A stretch of DNA of 64,000 nucleotides, taken from positions 6,634,001-6,698,000 of the forward strand of contig CP136062.1 in assembly GCA_032622095.1 (NCBI GenBank). Direction: 5' to 3'. The translations under genes were made by a program, and so were the position numbers. Positions 34,299 through 46,861 of the stretch are shown here, one piece after another; positions within the stretch are counted from its first letter, which is position 1; each line of letters starts with the position of its first letter. Source of the DNA: Siphonodentalium dalli (Eukaryota; Mollusca; Scaphopoda; Gadilida; Siphonodentaliidae). The notes beneath the pieces were generated by a model, which was given only the letters and a program-made list of their open reading frames with translations, did not search any database and was not told the DNA's origin.

Positions 34299-34870
34299 TT
34301 TGGCACGGGCTACAAATCGTACCTTTGGCCGGATCATTATGAAATTTGTCATGGCTGTTGAGATTGACATGTAGATGGGAACGATTTAATTGGCAAAAAA
34401 TACATAGCCACCAGCCATGTCTTGGATTTAAAAAATTCAATCCATTAGCAAGGGCTACAGGCGGAGTGTGTGTCTGATCACCATGAAATATGTCGTGAAT
34501 GATACTACTGACATGTAGATGAGAACGAGTGATTTTGTGGTCATTCAGCCATAAAACATGGCAGCTGGCAGCCATCTTGGATTTAACTCTTTGCGTGACT
34601 AAATATTTTGGCACGGGCTACAAATTGTACCTGGTCGGATCATTATGAAATGTGTCATGGCTATTGACATGTAGATGGGAACGATTCATTGTGAATATTA
34701 ACATCCATGACAAATTTAATGATGATAAGACACTCCGGCTTGTAGTCCGTGCTAATGGATTGATTTTTGATATCCAAGATGGCCGCTGGTGGCCATGTTA
34801 TTTTTGCCGAATGATTTTTTACCATTAACATGTCAAAGTCAACAGCCATAAAAGTACATTTGAGGGCTCG
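34299..34870 (-). repeat. ~165-bp repeat family, about three units, minus orientation
   Basis: ACATGTAGATGGGAACGA-like words recur at about 34368, 34511 and 34672, with GCCATCTTGGATTT and CTTTGCGTGACTAAAT. Reverse complements of these (ATTTAGTCATRCAAAGAGT, ATCCAAGATGG) form the plus-oriented copies at 39110-39460. Confidence 0.65.
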
Positions 34871-34924
34871 CAAATTACGTTTACTAATAGTAATATTAAG
34901 TTGAAATTGAAGGGCTGTATCGCC

Positions 34925-35250
34925 ATGGTGTGGATAATAGGCACATGTATACAGTGAGTGACCGTATGGTCAAATGATGGAGTGAATAGGTATATACATG
35001 GAGTGACTGTTTGGTAAAACATTAAATTTGGTGTATGATTGTCACGGTGAGGTGTATATTCAAGCCTGGAGTGCATGAATGGCCAAATGTGCGGGGTATT
35101 GGTATATATAGCAGGGCTGTGTGGCCATTGGTGGTGTGTATATATATATACTTAGAATGACTATGGATATGGGTGTGGTGTATATGTATATCTTGAGTGG
35201 CTATATGGCCATGGGTGTGGCGTATAGGTATACATGTAGTGACTGTACGG
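34925..35250 (+). repeat. ~60-bp degenerate tandem array, left block
   Basis: Variants of GGAGTGACTGTATGGTCA and GGGTGTGGTGTATATGTATA alternate about every 60 bp. The block resumes at 37800-38660 beyond the 37-bp minisatellite and shares a longer ~300-bp register (GTGAGGTGTATATTCAAGCC, then GGGGTATTGGTATA). Confidence 0.7.
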
Positions 35251-37755
35251 CCAATGTTATGATGGGAGCTGAGTTGGTGCAGCATTAACCCTTTCATGGC
35301 GGGAGCTGCGCTGGTGCAGCATTAATTATTTCATGACGGGTGCTGCGTTGGTGCAGCATTAACCCATTCATGACGGGAGCTGCGCTGGTGCAGCATTAAT
35401 TATTTCATGACGGGAGCTGCGTTGGTCCGGCATGAATTATTTTATGATGGGAGCTGCGTTGGTGCAGCATTAACCCTTTCATTGCGGGAGCTTCGTTGGT
35501 GCAGCATTAACCCTTTCATGAAATTAACTGTGCTGGTGCAGCATTAATGTTTTTATGATGGGATATGTGGTGGTGCAAAATTCATTATTTTATGATGGGA
35601 GCTGAGTTGGTGCAGCATTAATTATTTTATGATGGGATCTGTGCTGGTGAAGCATTAACCCTTTCAAGACGGGAGCTGCGTTGGTGCAGCATTAATTATT
35701 TTATGACAGGACCTGCGTTGGTGCAGCATTAACCCTTTCATGGCGGGAGCTGCGTTGGTGCAGCATTAACCCTTCCATGATGGGAGCTGCGATGGTGCAG
35801 CATTAACCCTTGGCTGACGGGAGCTGCGTTGGGGCAGCATTCATTATTTTATGATGGGATCTGTGCTGGTGCAGCATTAACCATTTTATAACGGGAGCTG
35901 CGTTGGTGCAGCATTAACCATTTCATGATTGGGAGCTGTGCTGGTGCAGCATTAACCCTTTCAAGACAGGGAACTGTGCTGGTGCAACATTAACCTTTTT
36001 TATGACGGGAGCTGTGCTGATGCAGCATTCATGACGGGAGCTGCGTTGGGGCAGCATTAATTCTTTCATGACGGGAGCTGTGGTGGTGCAGCGTTAATTC
36101 TTTATAATGGGAGCTGCGTTGGTGGCGGAGCATCAACCCTTTCATGGCGGGAGCTGCGTTGGGGCAGCATTAATTTCGCTTATGCCGGGAGTTGAGCCGG
36201 TGCAGCATTAATTATTTTTGATGGGATCTGTGATTGTGCAGCGTTAACCCTTTCATGACGGGAGCTGCGTTGGTGCAGCATTAATTATTTTATTACGGGA
36301 CCTACGTTGGTGCAGCATTAACCCTTTCATGATGGGAGCTGCGTTGATGCAGCATTAACACTTTCATGACGGGAGCTGCGTTGGTGCAGCATTAATTATC
36401 TTATGATGGGATATATGCTGGTGCAGCATTAACCCTTTTATAACGATAGCTGCGTTGGTGCAGCATTAACCATTTAAAGATTTGGAGCTGTGCTGGTGCA
36501 GCATTAACCCTTTCATGATGGGGAGCTGTGCTGGTGCAACATTAACCTTTTTATGACGGGAGCTGTGCTGGTGCAGCATTAATTTTTTTCATGACGGGAG
36601 CTGCGTTGGGGCAGCATTAATTTGTTCATGACGGGAGCTGGGCTGGTGCAGTGTTAATTATGTTATGATGGGAGCTGCGTTGGTGCAGCAGTATTAACCC
36701 TTTCATGGCGGAAGCTACGTTGGTGCAGCATTAACCCGTTCATGAAAGGAACTGTGCTGGTGCAGCATTAATTATTTTATGATGGGATCTGTGCTGGTGC
36801 AACAATAACCCTTTTATAACGGGAGCTGCGTTGTTGCAGCATTAACCAGTTCATGATTAGGAGCTGTTCTGGTGCAGCATTAACCCGTTCATGACGGGGA
36901 GCTGTGATGGTGCAACATTAACCTTTTTATGACGGGAGCTGTGCTGGTGCAGCCTTATTTTTTTCATGACGGGAGCTGCGTTGGGGCAGCATTATTTTTT
37001 TCATGACGGGAGCTGTGCTGGTGCAGCGTTAATTTGTTTTATGATGGGAGCTGCGTTGGTGCAGCAGCATTAACCCTTTCATGGTGGGAGCTACGTTGGT
37101 GCAGCATTAACCCTTTCATGAAAGCATTAATTATGTTATGATGGAAGCTGTGCTGGTGCAGCATTCATTCTTTCATGACGGGAGCTGTGCTGGTGCAGCA
37201 TTAACCTTTTTTATGATGGGAGCTGCGTTTGTGCAGTATTAACCCTTTCATGACGGGAGCTGCGTTTGTGCAGCATTAACCCTTTCATGACGGGAGCTGT
37301 GTTGGTGCAGCATTAATTATTTCATGACGGTGGCTGCGCTGGTGCAGCATTAATTATTTCATGACGGGAGCTGCGTTGGTGCAGCATTAACCTGTTCATG
37401 ACGAGAGCTGCGCTGGTGCAGCATTACTTATTTCATGACGGGAGCTGCGTTGGTGATGTATTTATTATTTTATGATGGGATATGTGCTGGTGCATCATTA
37501 ACCCTTTCACGACGGGTAGCTGTGCTTGTGCAGCATTAACCCTTCCATGGTGGGAGCTGCGTTGGTGCATCATTAACCCTTTCATGACGGGAATTGTGCT
37601 GGTGGAACATTAACCCTTTTACGACGGGTGCTGTGTTGGTGCAGCATTAACCCTTTTATGACGGGAGCTGCATTGGTGCAGCATTAACCATGTCATGACG
37701 TCAGCTGTGCTGGTGCAGCATTAATTATTTTATGACGGGACCTGCGCTGGTGATG
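35250..37755 (+). repeat. 37-bp minisatellite, roughly 65-70 units
   Basis: The unit reads approximately GACGGGAGCTGCGTTGGTGC then AGCATTAACCCTTTCAT, with common swaps of GCGTTGG for TGTGCTGG and AACCC for AATTATT. Within each unit GCTGC and GCAGC are inverted around a six-base loop. Unit number is estimated from length divided by 37. Non-coding. Confidence 0.93.
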
Positions 37756-37799
37756 AAAAGCAAATTCGGGATACAGCATGACTTGTGTGGTTGCTCCAG

Positions 37800-37870
37800 T
37801 ACGTGTCATGTATGATTCATATTCACTATGGTGTATGGTGTATGGTTGTCAATGGTGAGGGGTATATTCA

Positions 37871-37919
<49 letters not shown>

Positions 37920-38660
37920 CTTGGAATGACTCTGTGGTTATGGGTGTGGTGTATATGAATATTATATCAAGTGGATATATACCCATGGGTGTTGCGAATA
38001 TGTATACAGCGGTGATCTTTGACAAAAGGTGGTGTGAATAGGTATACAAGGAGTGACTGTATGTTAATATATTTGGTATGATTGTCATGGGTGAGGTGTA
38101 TATAGAAGGGATGTATGGCCGTTGGTGGGGTGTATATCTATATACTTGGAATGACTATGGGTATGATGAACATGTATATCTTGAGTGGCCATGGGTGTGG
38201 CGACGATATATATACGTGGAGTGACTCTATGGTTATCGGTGTGGTGTATATGTATACATTGAGTGGCTATATGTCCATGGGTGTTGCGAATATGTATACA
38301 TGGGTGACCCTTGGCAAACGGTGGTGTGAATAGGTATACAAGGAATGACTGTATGGTAATACATTTGCTATGTGAATGCCATGGGTGAGGTTTATTTCCA
38401 AGCTTTGTGTGTATGAATGGCCGAGTGTGCGGGATATTGGTATAAAAAGAAGGACTTTGTGGCCATTGATGGGGTATATATACATACGTGGAGTGAACAT
38501 ATGGTTACGTGTGTGGTGTATATGTTTATCATGAGTGGCTATATGGCCGTCGGTGTGGCGACTAGGTATACAGTCAGTGACTATATGGTCAATGATGGAG
38601 TGAATAGGTATGCAAGAAGTGAATGTGTGGTCATAAATATGGTGCATGAGATGTATATTA
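37800..38660 (+). repeat. ~60-bp degenerate tandem array, right block, with a TA tract
   Basis: Same words as 34925-35250. GTATACAAGGAGTGACTGTA (about 38032) and GTATACAAGGAATGACTGTA (about 38335) mark a ~300-bp higher-order period. A (TA)n tract occupies about 37873-37916. Long frames on both strands are repeat artefacts. Confidence 0.75.
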
Positions 38661-39109
38661 TAGAGTTAGATACTTATAGTGTGGTCACTTAAAGGTTGAA
38701 TCGTGCCTCTGGTGACTAAGGATTGACAGTCAAATACATAACGCTTAGCTATAGGGAAAACGTCTTGGAAGAGGTGCCCTGGTGGGGGTCATATGTTGTG
38801 ATAAAATCAGGTTTCCATGGCAACGGCATCAAATATTTGAAGGCAAAATTTAATGAAAGCGTCAATGACACTGCAGCTCAACGTGTAGAGGTGTTAATTT
38901 CATGTAGTACAGTCAATGGAACGATTAGGAATGCGGAAAATTAAAATGGCTAAGTACTAGATATCATCATGAAGAGATATATATAAAGAAAATCAAATAT
39001 GGCCATTGGCGGCCAATTTTCCAATGAAATTCAAATTATTGTAAAGCTCCCATCTGGTAGATCAACGTCAAGATGAATATGACGTTTCGGATTAGGGAAG
39101 TGGACTGTA
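38661..39109. other. No recognisable feature
   Basis: One 73-codon frame at 38723-38944 without recognisable domain; nothing else supported. Confidence 0.35.
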
Positions 39110-39460
39110 TGGTGTGCTATAGGATTTAGTCATGCAAAGAGTAAGATCCAAAATGGTGCCGGTTGCATGTTTATAAAAGGAAATTCGGAACAACTAGATT
39201 ACTCCCATCTTGTGGTCATTCCGAAGATTCGTGTGAAGTTTAGTGACGATCGGACAAGTAATGTGTCGTCAGTAGGATGTACCGAAAGGATTTAGTCATA
39301 CAAAGAGTAAAATCCAAGATGGCTGCTGGTGGCCATGTTTTTAATAAATTTCGAAAAATATTGATGACTCCCATCTAGATGTAACCCGAAGTTCCATATG
39401 AAGTTTGGTGACGATCGGCCGAGAAATGTGACCTGTTGGGTTTACTAAACGAATTTGTTG
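39110..39460 (+). repeat. ~165-bp repeat family, two units, plus orientation
   Basis: GGATTTAGTCATGCAAAGAG (about 39122) and GGATTTAGTCATACAAAGAG (about 39288) are about 165 bp apart. Each is followed by ATCCAAGATGGC or a close variant and a TTTGGTGACGATCGGCC-like word. Inverted relative to 34299-34870. Confidence 0.65.
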
Positions 39461-40395
39461 ACGAAAATACTGTCGCACGGAGGGACCAACCATGGCAATA
39501 TTATATTCAAACTTGACTTTGATGTCGCGGTAAAAATTTGGGCCGGTTATTGAATGTAACTGTTGTTGCAAATGGCTACTCTCAATTTTCAAGCACACAC
39601 CTAATATCATGTTAAAATTATTGAAGCAGTGTTGCGCGCATGAATGCACATGTAGAGAATATCTTCAATTTTCTATCGGTATTTTAGCCTGAAAGATTGA
39701 TGCAATATTCATAAAGTTTGACGCAGACAAACCTAGGCCAGGCTAACCAGTGCTAACTATAACTTGTTTCGATGGAGTGCTCCAAGTTCAGCGATAAAAT
39801 CTAAAAATAAAATCGATAAATAATATTGGAAGATAACATATAGTTCCAACCGTATTGGTCATTTAAACCCATAATATTCTGCAATTGTATGAAACAAACT
39901 ATTTATTTAATTATATTAAGTTTTGGTAATGTTATAAATTGTTGTATTTCTAACAACAACTGACGAAGAGATGTGAGTTTGTGCTATAAATTAATACGCA
40001 ATCACAATACACAAATAGTCCTGCCACAGAAATCATTTTATTTCGCGAACACGACGTCGAAGAATATGCAAGTTATGTGATAGGAATATCAGCATAAACT
40101 GAACACAACAACTGAGAAAAGCAGGTAAGCTATGTGTGCATGTTTGTGAACTCCATTATTCTAAGCATAGATACTTTTAACGTGATGACAATTTTGCAAA
40201 TGAAAACACAACAGAAAAACTTGGAAAATTCGATGCACCATCAACGCATCATGACCGTCACCATGTCATGCGGTATTGTCATTCTCACGATTCTGTTCGC
40301 AGTTCCAGATGGTGATCTTTCTTTGCTGATATTCATTCAGCAACCATTGATCAGATGCCAACAACAATCAATGAATCATTGCACTAAGTGAACAT
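39461..40395. other. No recognisable feature
   Basis: Short frames only; none with a recognisable domain. Confidence 0.4.
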
Positions 40396-40398
40396 TAA

Positions 40399-40771
40399 GT
40401 GTACGTTCAGACGACCACGATACAAATTACAATCGTAAATGGACAGATTTCCGTCGTAGGAAGTAACTGGTAGCTGCACTGCGCATGCCCACATCAAAAT
40501 CGTAGGTCATAAAATAATATCAAGATCTGTTTGATTTTAGATGCGAAATTGTGGCGTATTCTTGGTTATCTCCACTTGCGGCGTAATCGTAGTCATGTGT
40601 ACGTAAAAATCGTAGTAGGAAATGACCGTAGGGTAGTCAATCGCATGCTTTAAGAACAACCTATGATATCATAATGTACGCGACATCGCAATCGTCTGAA
40701 CAAACTATCCACGATCTCGTCGGGCTCGATACCTCCACTTACGATTGAATCATGGTCGTATGAACGTACAC
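40399..40771. mobile_element. Harbinger-like MITE (373 bp), TAA target duplication
   Basis: Ends are GTGTACGTTCAGACGACCA and, on the minus strand, GTGTACGTTCATACGACCA. TAA lies on both sides (40396-40398 and 40772-40774), matching the 3-bp TWA duplication of PIF/Harbinger elements. No ORF. Class call rests on the duplication only. Confidence 0.7.
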
Positions 40772-40774
40772 TAA

Positions 40775-40862
40775 GGCGACCATGATTCAATCGTAAGTGG
40801 AAGAATTTCCATCGTAGGAAGTAGCTCACGTCAAAATCGCAAGTAAAAAAATAATATCAACT
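40775..40862. repeat. Truncated second copy of the same MITE, head to head
   Basis: CGACCATGATTCAATCGTAAGTGG mirrors the right end of the preceding copy, giving a local palindrome around 40770. It is cut off after AAAATAATATCAA. Confidence 0.65.
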
Positions 40863-42004
40863 AGAGGTCAGATTTCATGGAATCAGATATAATTCCATGG
40901 TATCCCATCCCATCCCATGTGAGTGTTATGCGTATATGTGTATTCCTCTTCATGCGAATGCATATTGGTGCTTAATGATCCGATGGTGGACTTGCATTGA
41001 CATTTCTAAATAATAAATATACGCCAAAGGTTTATGTCATGATGATTAATGACTGTCTGATGCATCATGGTCCTGACCAACTGAGTCACCAGTCACCCAG
41101 CCAATCAGTTCATTTGTATTCAGTAGGGATAAATTTTATGGCTAATTATAACCGCTCCCCTGGATGCCCAAATCCTGTTCAGCGGTCACGAAATTTGGTG
41201 TGCCTGATTATAGAGTAATCGGCATGTATATATATCAAAAGGGTGCAAATCATATTAATGTAAAATAACTCCGTTATATCGCATTTAGTGGATAGTACTT
41301 TCAGTTTCGGATTCAGAATTGTTCGTTTTAATGGAAGAGGAAAGACCGCTTATCAATTAATTCAGAGCGTCATCGCCACACTATACCCATTAACGTCTTT
41401 GTAATAGAGTTAACAGTAATCAAGATATAACTATATCACAATCGATAATGTCATCTGAGTGCTTACCCGTCCGTTTTAAAACTAATGGTGATCGTATATA
41501 TACTACCAAACACATGCATTGTTCAAAATATAAAACACTAGATTGAGTAGATTCGCGATTTTCCATTGTTTCGCGCTCTCCTCGGGCAGGTTACTTTCAT
41601 GGTAGAGCAGTAAATCTTTGGGGGCGTATCTATGGTATATCGTGCGGTTGAATTTGAGTAATATATTTCACCCGTTAACAATGTTACGCGATACCAGGAT
41701 TAAACGGTCCACTCTAAAACTTATACAATCGTTCGAAAGTTGCACCTGGATACTGCTGACCACGTCAACAAATTTTTGTCTCAAAGTTTGATTTTTTAAG
41801 TAATGTTCCACATTTGTTTCCGGTGGAATTTGCCAAGTCTGAACCCACCCGATGCAAGCTCTCCGCTGAGCATACATCTTGGAGGCGTACCTACAGTATA
41901 CCGACGTACACGCGCCTGCATTAAACTAGATCTTTATTAGCACGTTTGGATTTGGGGCTACAATTAGGTTAGTGATAGACTACTTAAGTATAAATATTTA
42001 TATT
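40863..42004. other. No recognisable feature
   Basis: Short frames only. Confidence 0.4.
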
Positions 42005-42448
42005 ATACTAGCAGGGTGACCCGACTTCGTCCGTGCTGTTTTCCCTATTGACAATTTTGAAGGTCAAGGTCAGGTCGGGGTCTCGATCTGACCCGTGTAA
42101 AACATGCCCACGACAAAATTACCCCTAGGTATCAATTTTATCAAAATCCCGTCCAATGGCCCGATTTGATCTTGAATTGACCATTTTAAAGGTCAAGGTC
42201 AGGTCGGGGACTCAATTTTACCGGTCCAAAAACGTACCCATAGGTATCAAATTTCATGGAAATCCATCCGTTTTACACGATCTGACATTGAATTGACCAT
42301 TTTTAAAGTCATGGCCAGGTCGGGGTCAAAAACACTCCCCGGACAAAAGTATCCCTAGATATCAAATTTCGTCGAAATCCGTCCGGCAGTTTTCCCGGCC
42401 ATACCTAACAGACAAACAGACAGAAGTCCCATAATATGTAGTAGATAG
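42005..42448 (+). repeat. Dispersed repeat with ACAGACAAACAGACAG tail, internally triplicated
   Basis: Fuller relative of 3085-3306. TACTAGCAGGGTGACCCGAC opens it. A module with GACCATTTTGAAGGTCAAGG and CAGGTCGGGG occurs three times, and it ends ACAGACAAACAGACAGAAGT. Confidence 0.75.
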
Positions 42449-42897
42449 CGTTGTCACGAGTAAACCGATCCATCTGAAAATTCGAAAATGGCACTTTAGA
42501 TGCGCGTGAAAACTACCCATCAGATGTACTCGTCAAAATGTTTTTATCTCGATGTTTGAATTTGGCCCCTTTGCGATTTTCGGTGGAATTTACCAAAAGT
42601 CTCAACCCACCCCATCTTGCATTCTCCGTTGGGTAGGTTACTTTTAAAGTATAGCTGTCAAGATTTGGGGGGGGGCGTGAATAGAATATCCAAATGTACC
42701 TGCTATGGCATTACCTTGCTCTTTAATTAGCCCGTTTGGATTTGGTGGGCAGAATAGGTGCATTTTCCCGTTCCCCGTACAGCGGAAAGGGGTATATATA
42801 TAGTCACGCATTTCAATCAGTTTGGATATAAAGTTTAAATATACACAGCTATATGCCTATATATTTAATACTAATATATTTTCTTATAAATTAACAG
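42449..42897. other. No recognisable feature
   Basis: Contains a short G-run near 42668; nothing else supported. Confidence 0.4.
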
Positions 42898-42973
42898 CGC
42901 AGTGCGTAGCCGAGTGGTGAGAGCGTCAAACCTTCAGTTTTGTTTTATTGCGACGTGAGTTCGAATCCCGTCA
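42898..42973 (+). tRNA. tRNA-like sequence (pseudo-tRNA or SINE head)
   Basis: TAGCCGAGTGGT (42907-42918) fits a pol III A box and GTTCGAATC (42958-42966) fits a B box, with spacing normal for a tRNA. A CAAAC/TTTTG-type stem with loop CTTCAGT would place UCA as anticodon, but stem pairing is poor and the T stem is imperfect. A decayed tRNA or tRNA-derived SINE head is more likely than a working tRNA. Confidence 0.45.
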
Positions 42974-44044
42974 AATTATCTACTATCTTTTTTTTTATTT
43001 TTAACATGTTTTGGTGTATTTTAATCATCAAATACGAATAATACCAAACTAAAGATAATGTGAAGATGCTTTTTATGTTCGATAAATAACTATAATATAA
43101 ACGTCGATGTGTTATTGAATCGGATATAAAACAATAAACAAGTGGTTCGGTTTTCGCATATATAACATGAAGCGCGCTTAATGAACGTTCGGTCCGAAGA
43201 ATATAATGAGTGATTATCAACAACACACAAATAGACTTTTCTGGGACAGGTCGATTTGGATCCGTTTTGGACTCTGGATTTCCCAAAAGTCATCTCCGTT
43301 TCGCGTGTAGCATAATATGAATCTTCGGAGGAGATGTGTTATCAAGCACATGGGCCCAAATTGCAAACTTTGAGGGCCCGTAACTCTTGCATTTCTTCTC
43401 GGATTTCAAAAATCGTTTCCGGTGTGAGTTTGTTTTCGTTCGGGAAATACATAAACTTAAATATATGAATGTCAATCAAAATTTTATTTTTCAAAAAATT
43501 TGCCCCCCACCCCAGTGTCAAAATATATGTCCGACCCTGTCCAATTTTCCTTCTCTGACTAAACTGACAACGGTCAACACGATTATGAAAACCACATGCA
43601 GTTATCTGGAATGATACAAGAGGACAACAGAGTACAATCAAATAGAGGTTTGCCAACTATGGGCGGTAACTCCTCACGGAAAGCGCGGACACAAATTATG
43701 ATGCCCGTGGGCAGTAGGGCACATCGAGATGTGCATACAGTCCAATTGTTGATGCTCTGCTCCTTATAATTTCCGAGATAATAAAATGACATTTTTTTAG
43801 ATAAAGGGAGATAACTCCTCGGGTAAAACGCGGACAATATTCGTTATGCGACGATGGCATACAAATCTTGTATCCCAAGATACCTACCAAGTTTTAGTGT
43901 GCTACTCCTGGTACTTTTCGAGTAATAAGGGTTGCAAAAGTGTCCAGTATAATAATAATAACTAGAATGAAATTGAAATTGCACTGCAATTTCGATACTT
44001 CAATGTTTACCAAGGGGAAGAGCTATCGCAACCATTTGTGTGTG
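42974..44044. other. Mostly unrecognised; AGGGAGATAACTCC motif near 43806
   Basis: GGCGGTAACTCCTCACGGAAA (about 43661) and GGGAGATAACTCCTCGGGTAA (about 43807) are two copies of a repeated module ~146 bp apart, with CGCGGACA after each. I recall this motif as common in mollusc genomes. Confidence 0.4.
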
Positions 44045-44059
44045 CGTGTAGCACATGAG

Positions 44060-44340
44060 AAGACGAACCTAATAGAGCAAGTCCGAACTCGATAGCTCAA
44101 GCCGTTCCGCAGGAGATGCGCACACAACAGTAATCAACATGAAGAGCGTTTTGTGCCAAGGTCAAGGTCGGACGAACTCCGCACCCAGTCCAGTCAATAG
44201 CCAAGGACGGGAGCTATGTACGTACACAAAATCAAGGCAATCCGTAGAGTCGTTTTGGATATATTCGCCTTTTTCAAAGAAATCAGGGCGAGGCATGCAC
44301 CTTGCAGGATACCCAAAAGTCAAAATTTGAATCGGGTGCT
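44060..44340 (+). repeat. Direct repeat Z, copy 1
   Basis: CAAGTCCGAACTCGATAGCTCAAGCCGTTCCG and ACATGAAGAGCGTTTTGTGC modules recur at 44530-44720. Coding content is not supported. Confidence 0.75.
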
Positions 44341-44529
44341 GTGACGTCAGTTTTTGGTCGATTTTTTTACGGCGTTGTCTTCAGTTCGGAATAGCGATGC
44401 CGCCCTATGAATTTGGTCAAATTCAGAAGAAAAACGTTTTTCAAAGAGTGTTAAACGATTATTCGACCAATACCGAACTTTCGAACCGGATGTGCTATCC
44501 ATACCATTTTTCGCGTGTTTGTAACAAAT

Positions 44530-44720
44530 GATGAGAGGAAACTAATAATGCAAGTCCGAACTCGATATCTCAAGCCGTTCCGGAGGAGATACGGTCACAA
44601 CAGTAATACACATGAAGAGCGTTTAGTGCAAAGATCAAGGTCGTACACAATTCACACCCAGGACGAACGCTATATATGTACCAAAAATCATTCTAATCAG
44701 TCAATCAATTTTTGACCCAT
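44530..44720 (+). repeat. Direct repeat Z, copy 2
   Basis: CAAGTCCGAACTCGATATCT, GGAGGAGATACGGTCACAAC and ACATGAAGAGCGTTTAGTGC match copy 1 about 470-480 bp upstream. Confidence 0.75.
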
Positions 44721-45063
44721 AAGAGATCCAAGCTCAATAAAAGTTCAATCTAGTTTAAATGTGGCTAAAATCAAACCGCCATTACTCCGCCATTTTTTGA
44801 CCGATTGACCTAGTTTATATTGCATATTAATCGTCTTTGCCATGCGATACCACCCTGTGAGTTTGATCAAATTAGGACGAACTTTTTTTGCCTACCAGAT
44901 AGGATCACGAGACATCAGCAGGAACAAGAATGGAGATTTCAAATGACTACATTCTGATTCATGAAACTAGGTATTTAACATTCCTATAGAAATATTACCA
45001 GGATATCAGATGGGGTTTGACATTGAACAAATAAAACTGATTTACTTGTTGACGGGTCAGCGA
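44721..45063. other. No recognisable feature
   Basis: Nothing supported. Confidence 0.4.
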
Positions 45064-45119
45064 TTATCTCAATATCATAGGGGCAAGTTCAGTTTCAACC
45101 CCATACAGTACCCTAGTAG

Positions 45120-45385
45120 AAATGAATGATTGCCGCAACCTTCCGGCAATCATGATTTTAGGTTGCGAAGTATTTTCATGATTGCGGCAATAAGTCCCAT
45201 GCTTGCAATATGATTGCAAAGGTTCATACATGGTTCCCAAAGTTGCGGATATGATTGCGAAGGTTGCAGAATATGATTCCCAAAGTTGCAGACGTGGTTG
45301 TGAGTAGAAAATATGAAGCCTCCAATGATTGAGAAGGTTTAATTCATAGTTGCGATGATGACTGCGAAGGTTGCGATACAAAAAC
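45120..45385. repeat. Degenerate minisatellite (ATGATTGCGAAGGTTGCAG-like)
   Basis: About ten variants of TGATTGCGAAGGTTGC, or of TGGTTCCCAAAGTTGC, spaced roughly 20-30 bp. The 119-codon minus frame across it reflects the repeat. Confidence 0.75.
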
Positions 45386-46861
45386 AAACATAAATAGTTT
45401 AAGTACAGCAATTTCGTTCTCATAAAATTTCTAATTCCAGATTTTATAGGCCCAGAAATAAACTAAGTCCAACATTTAACTTTATTTTTAAGGTTTTGGT
45501 GCATTTAGTTTAAAATATACGTTTTTACCATTCATCGGAAAGGTATCGAATGGAGCAGGCATTAAGCAATATTTTGGACTAATTAAATCCCAAAAAAATA
45601 TTTACATGTCTAAGGGATCCAGAATAGTTCATAAGATCAAAATTTCACACTAAGCTTAGAGTAACATAATCTCAGCTTTTAAAAATGACTATTTTGTTAC
45701 ATTGGAGAAGCTGTCCTTCTCTACACAATAAGGTGCACTATCCAAAAGACGATTGGTGGCCCTGAAGTAGGACCAAATTTCCAAAGATTATATGCTTCAA
45801 TATTAAAACTACTTCAATTAATCCAAAAATGTCTGATTTTGATCAACAATCAATCTAATGTAGGAACATGTGTCCCTTTAAAATAATCCATTCATTTATA
45901 TAAAGCAAAACTATGAAGACACATTCTAATGCTCTTTACAGTCTCAGTTCACAACCATACATCATTTTGCAAAACATTTATCTCATATGCAAACACAATG
46001 CATGCACTGTCCTGCCATAGAACCATGCATGCAGACACCACAATACTAGAAACTCTTTGTGTGCAACCTATCTGTCAGGCAAATTTAACCTTCACACAGA
46101 TGATGACATACCTAGAGATACAATGTAGGATCATGTTTCATTGAAACACTGCAGTCTTGCATTCTGTGATACATGACACATATTAGAATCTGTGGGACAT
46201 ATATCATTTATAAAATACAAAAATAATTGGGACGGGTGATAAAATCGGGACGGACGCTGATGAGAAACAAGGAATCTCTGTTGAATGGCCTTAATTATGA
46301 CATGTCCGTTCAGTCGGCCCAGTGGTTTCTGAGCTATTGTTCTTGTTTAGAGATGTGAGTGGCTTGTAGACCATGCAACATTCGGAGCAGAACATATGTC
46401 TTCCATAGATGTGCTGATACGTGAGGGGCGAGTCCATTATTTCCATAGAACCCAGACCCAAGTAGTCAATACATGGTTCGGTCGTCTTCCTCTTTGAATT
46501 CTGTCATCAACATCAAGATTATTTTTGCTGTTTCGAGTTATACCAACGTCAGTGACAGATTCAGTTGTTGTAATAGTCTTGTCTTCATACTGAAAATCTT
46601 GCGAAGGTTGATCTTTTTTCTAGACTTATAATGTGACAACAGCACTTTTACTGGGATTGATCTTGTATCTTTCATGACGTATGTAGTCTTCAAAATTAGA
46701 ACTAGTTTTATCACAGACTTGTTCAAATTTAACACGGTTTACGGTACGGTTGTATAGATGGCGCCCGTTTTCAACCATGTGCTTTGTTCTGGATCTGAAT
46801 ATGTTAACCCCGCATCACAATTCTCAGATCGAAAAGCACATGCAGTCATCCATCACGCATC
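45386..46861. other. No recognisable feature
   Basis: Short frames only. Confidence 0.4.

Noticed and set aside
34825-38692. Long overlapping frames rich in Tyr/His/Ile on both strands around the 60-bp arrays
   Set aside because: Open because of the tandem repeat; both strands are open together.
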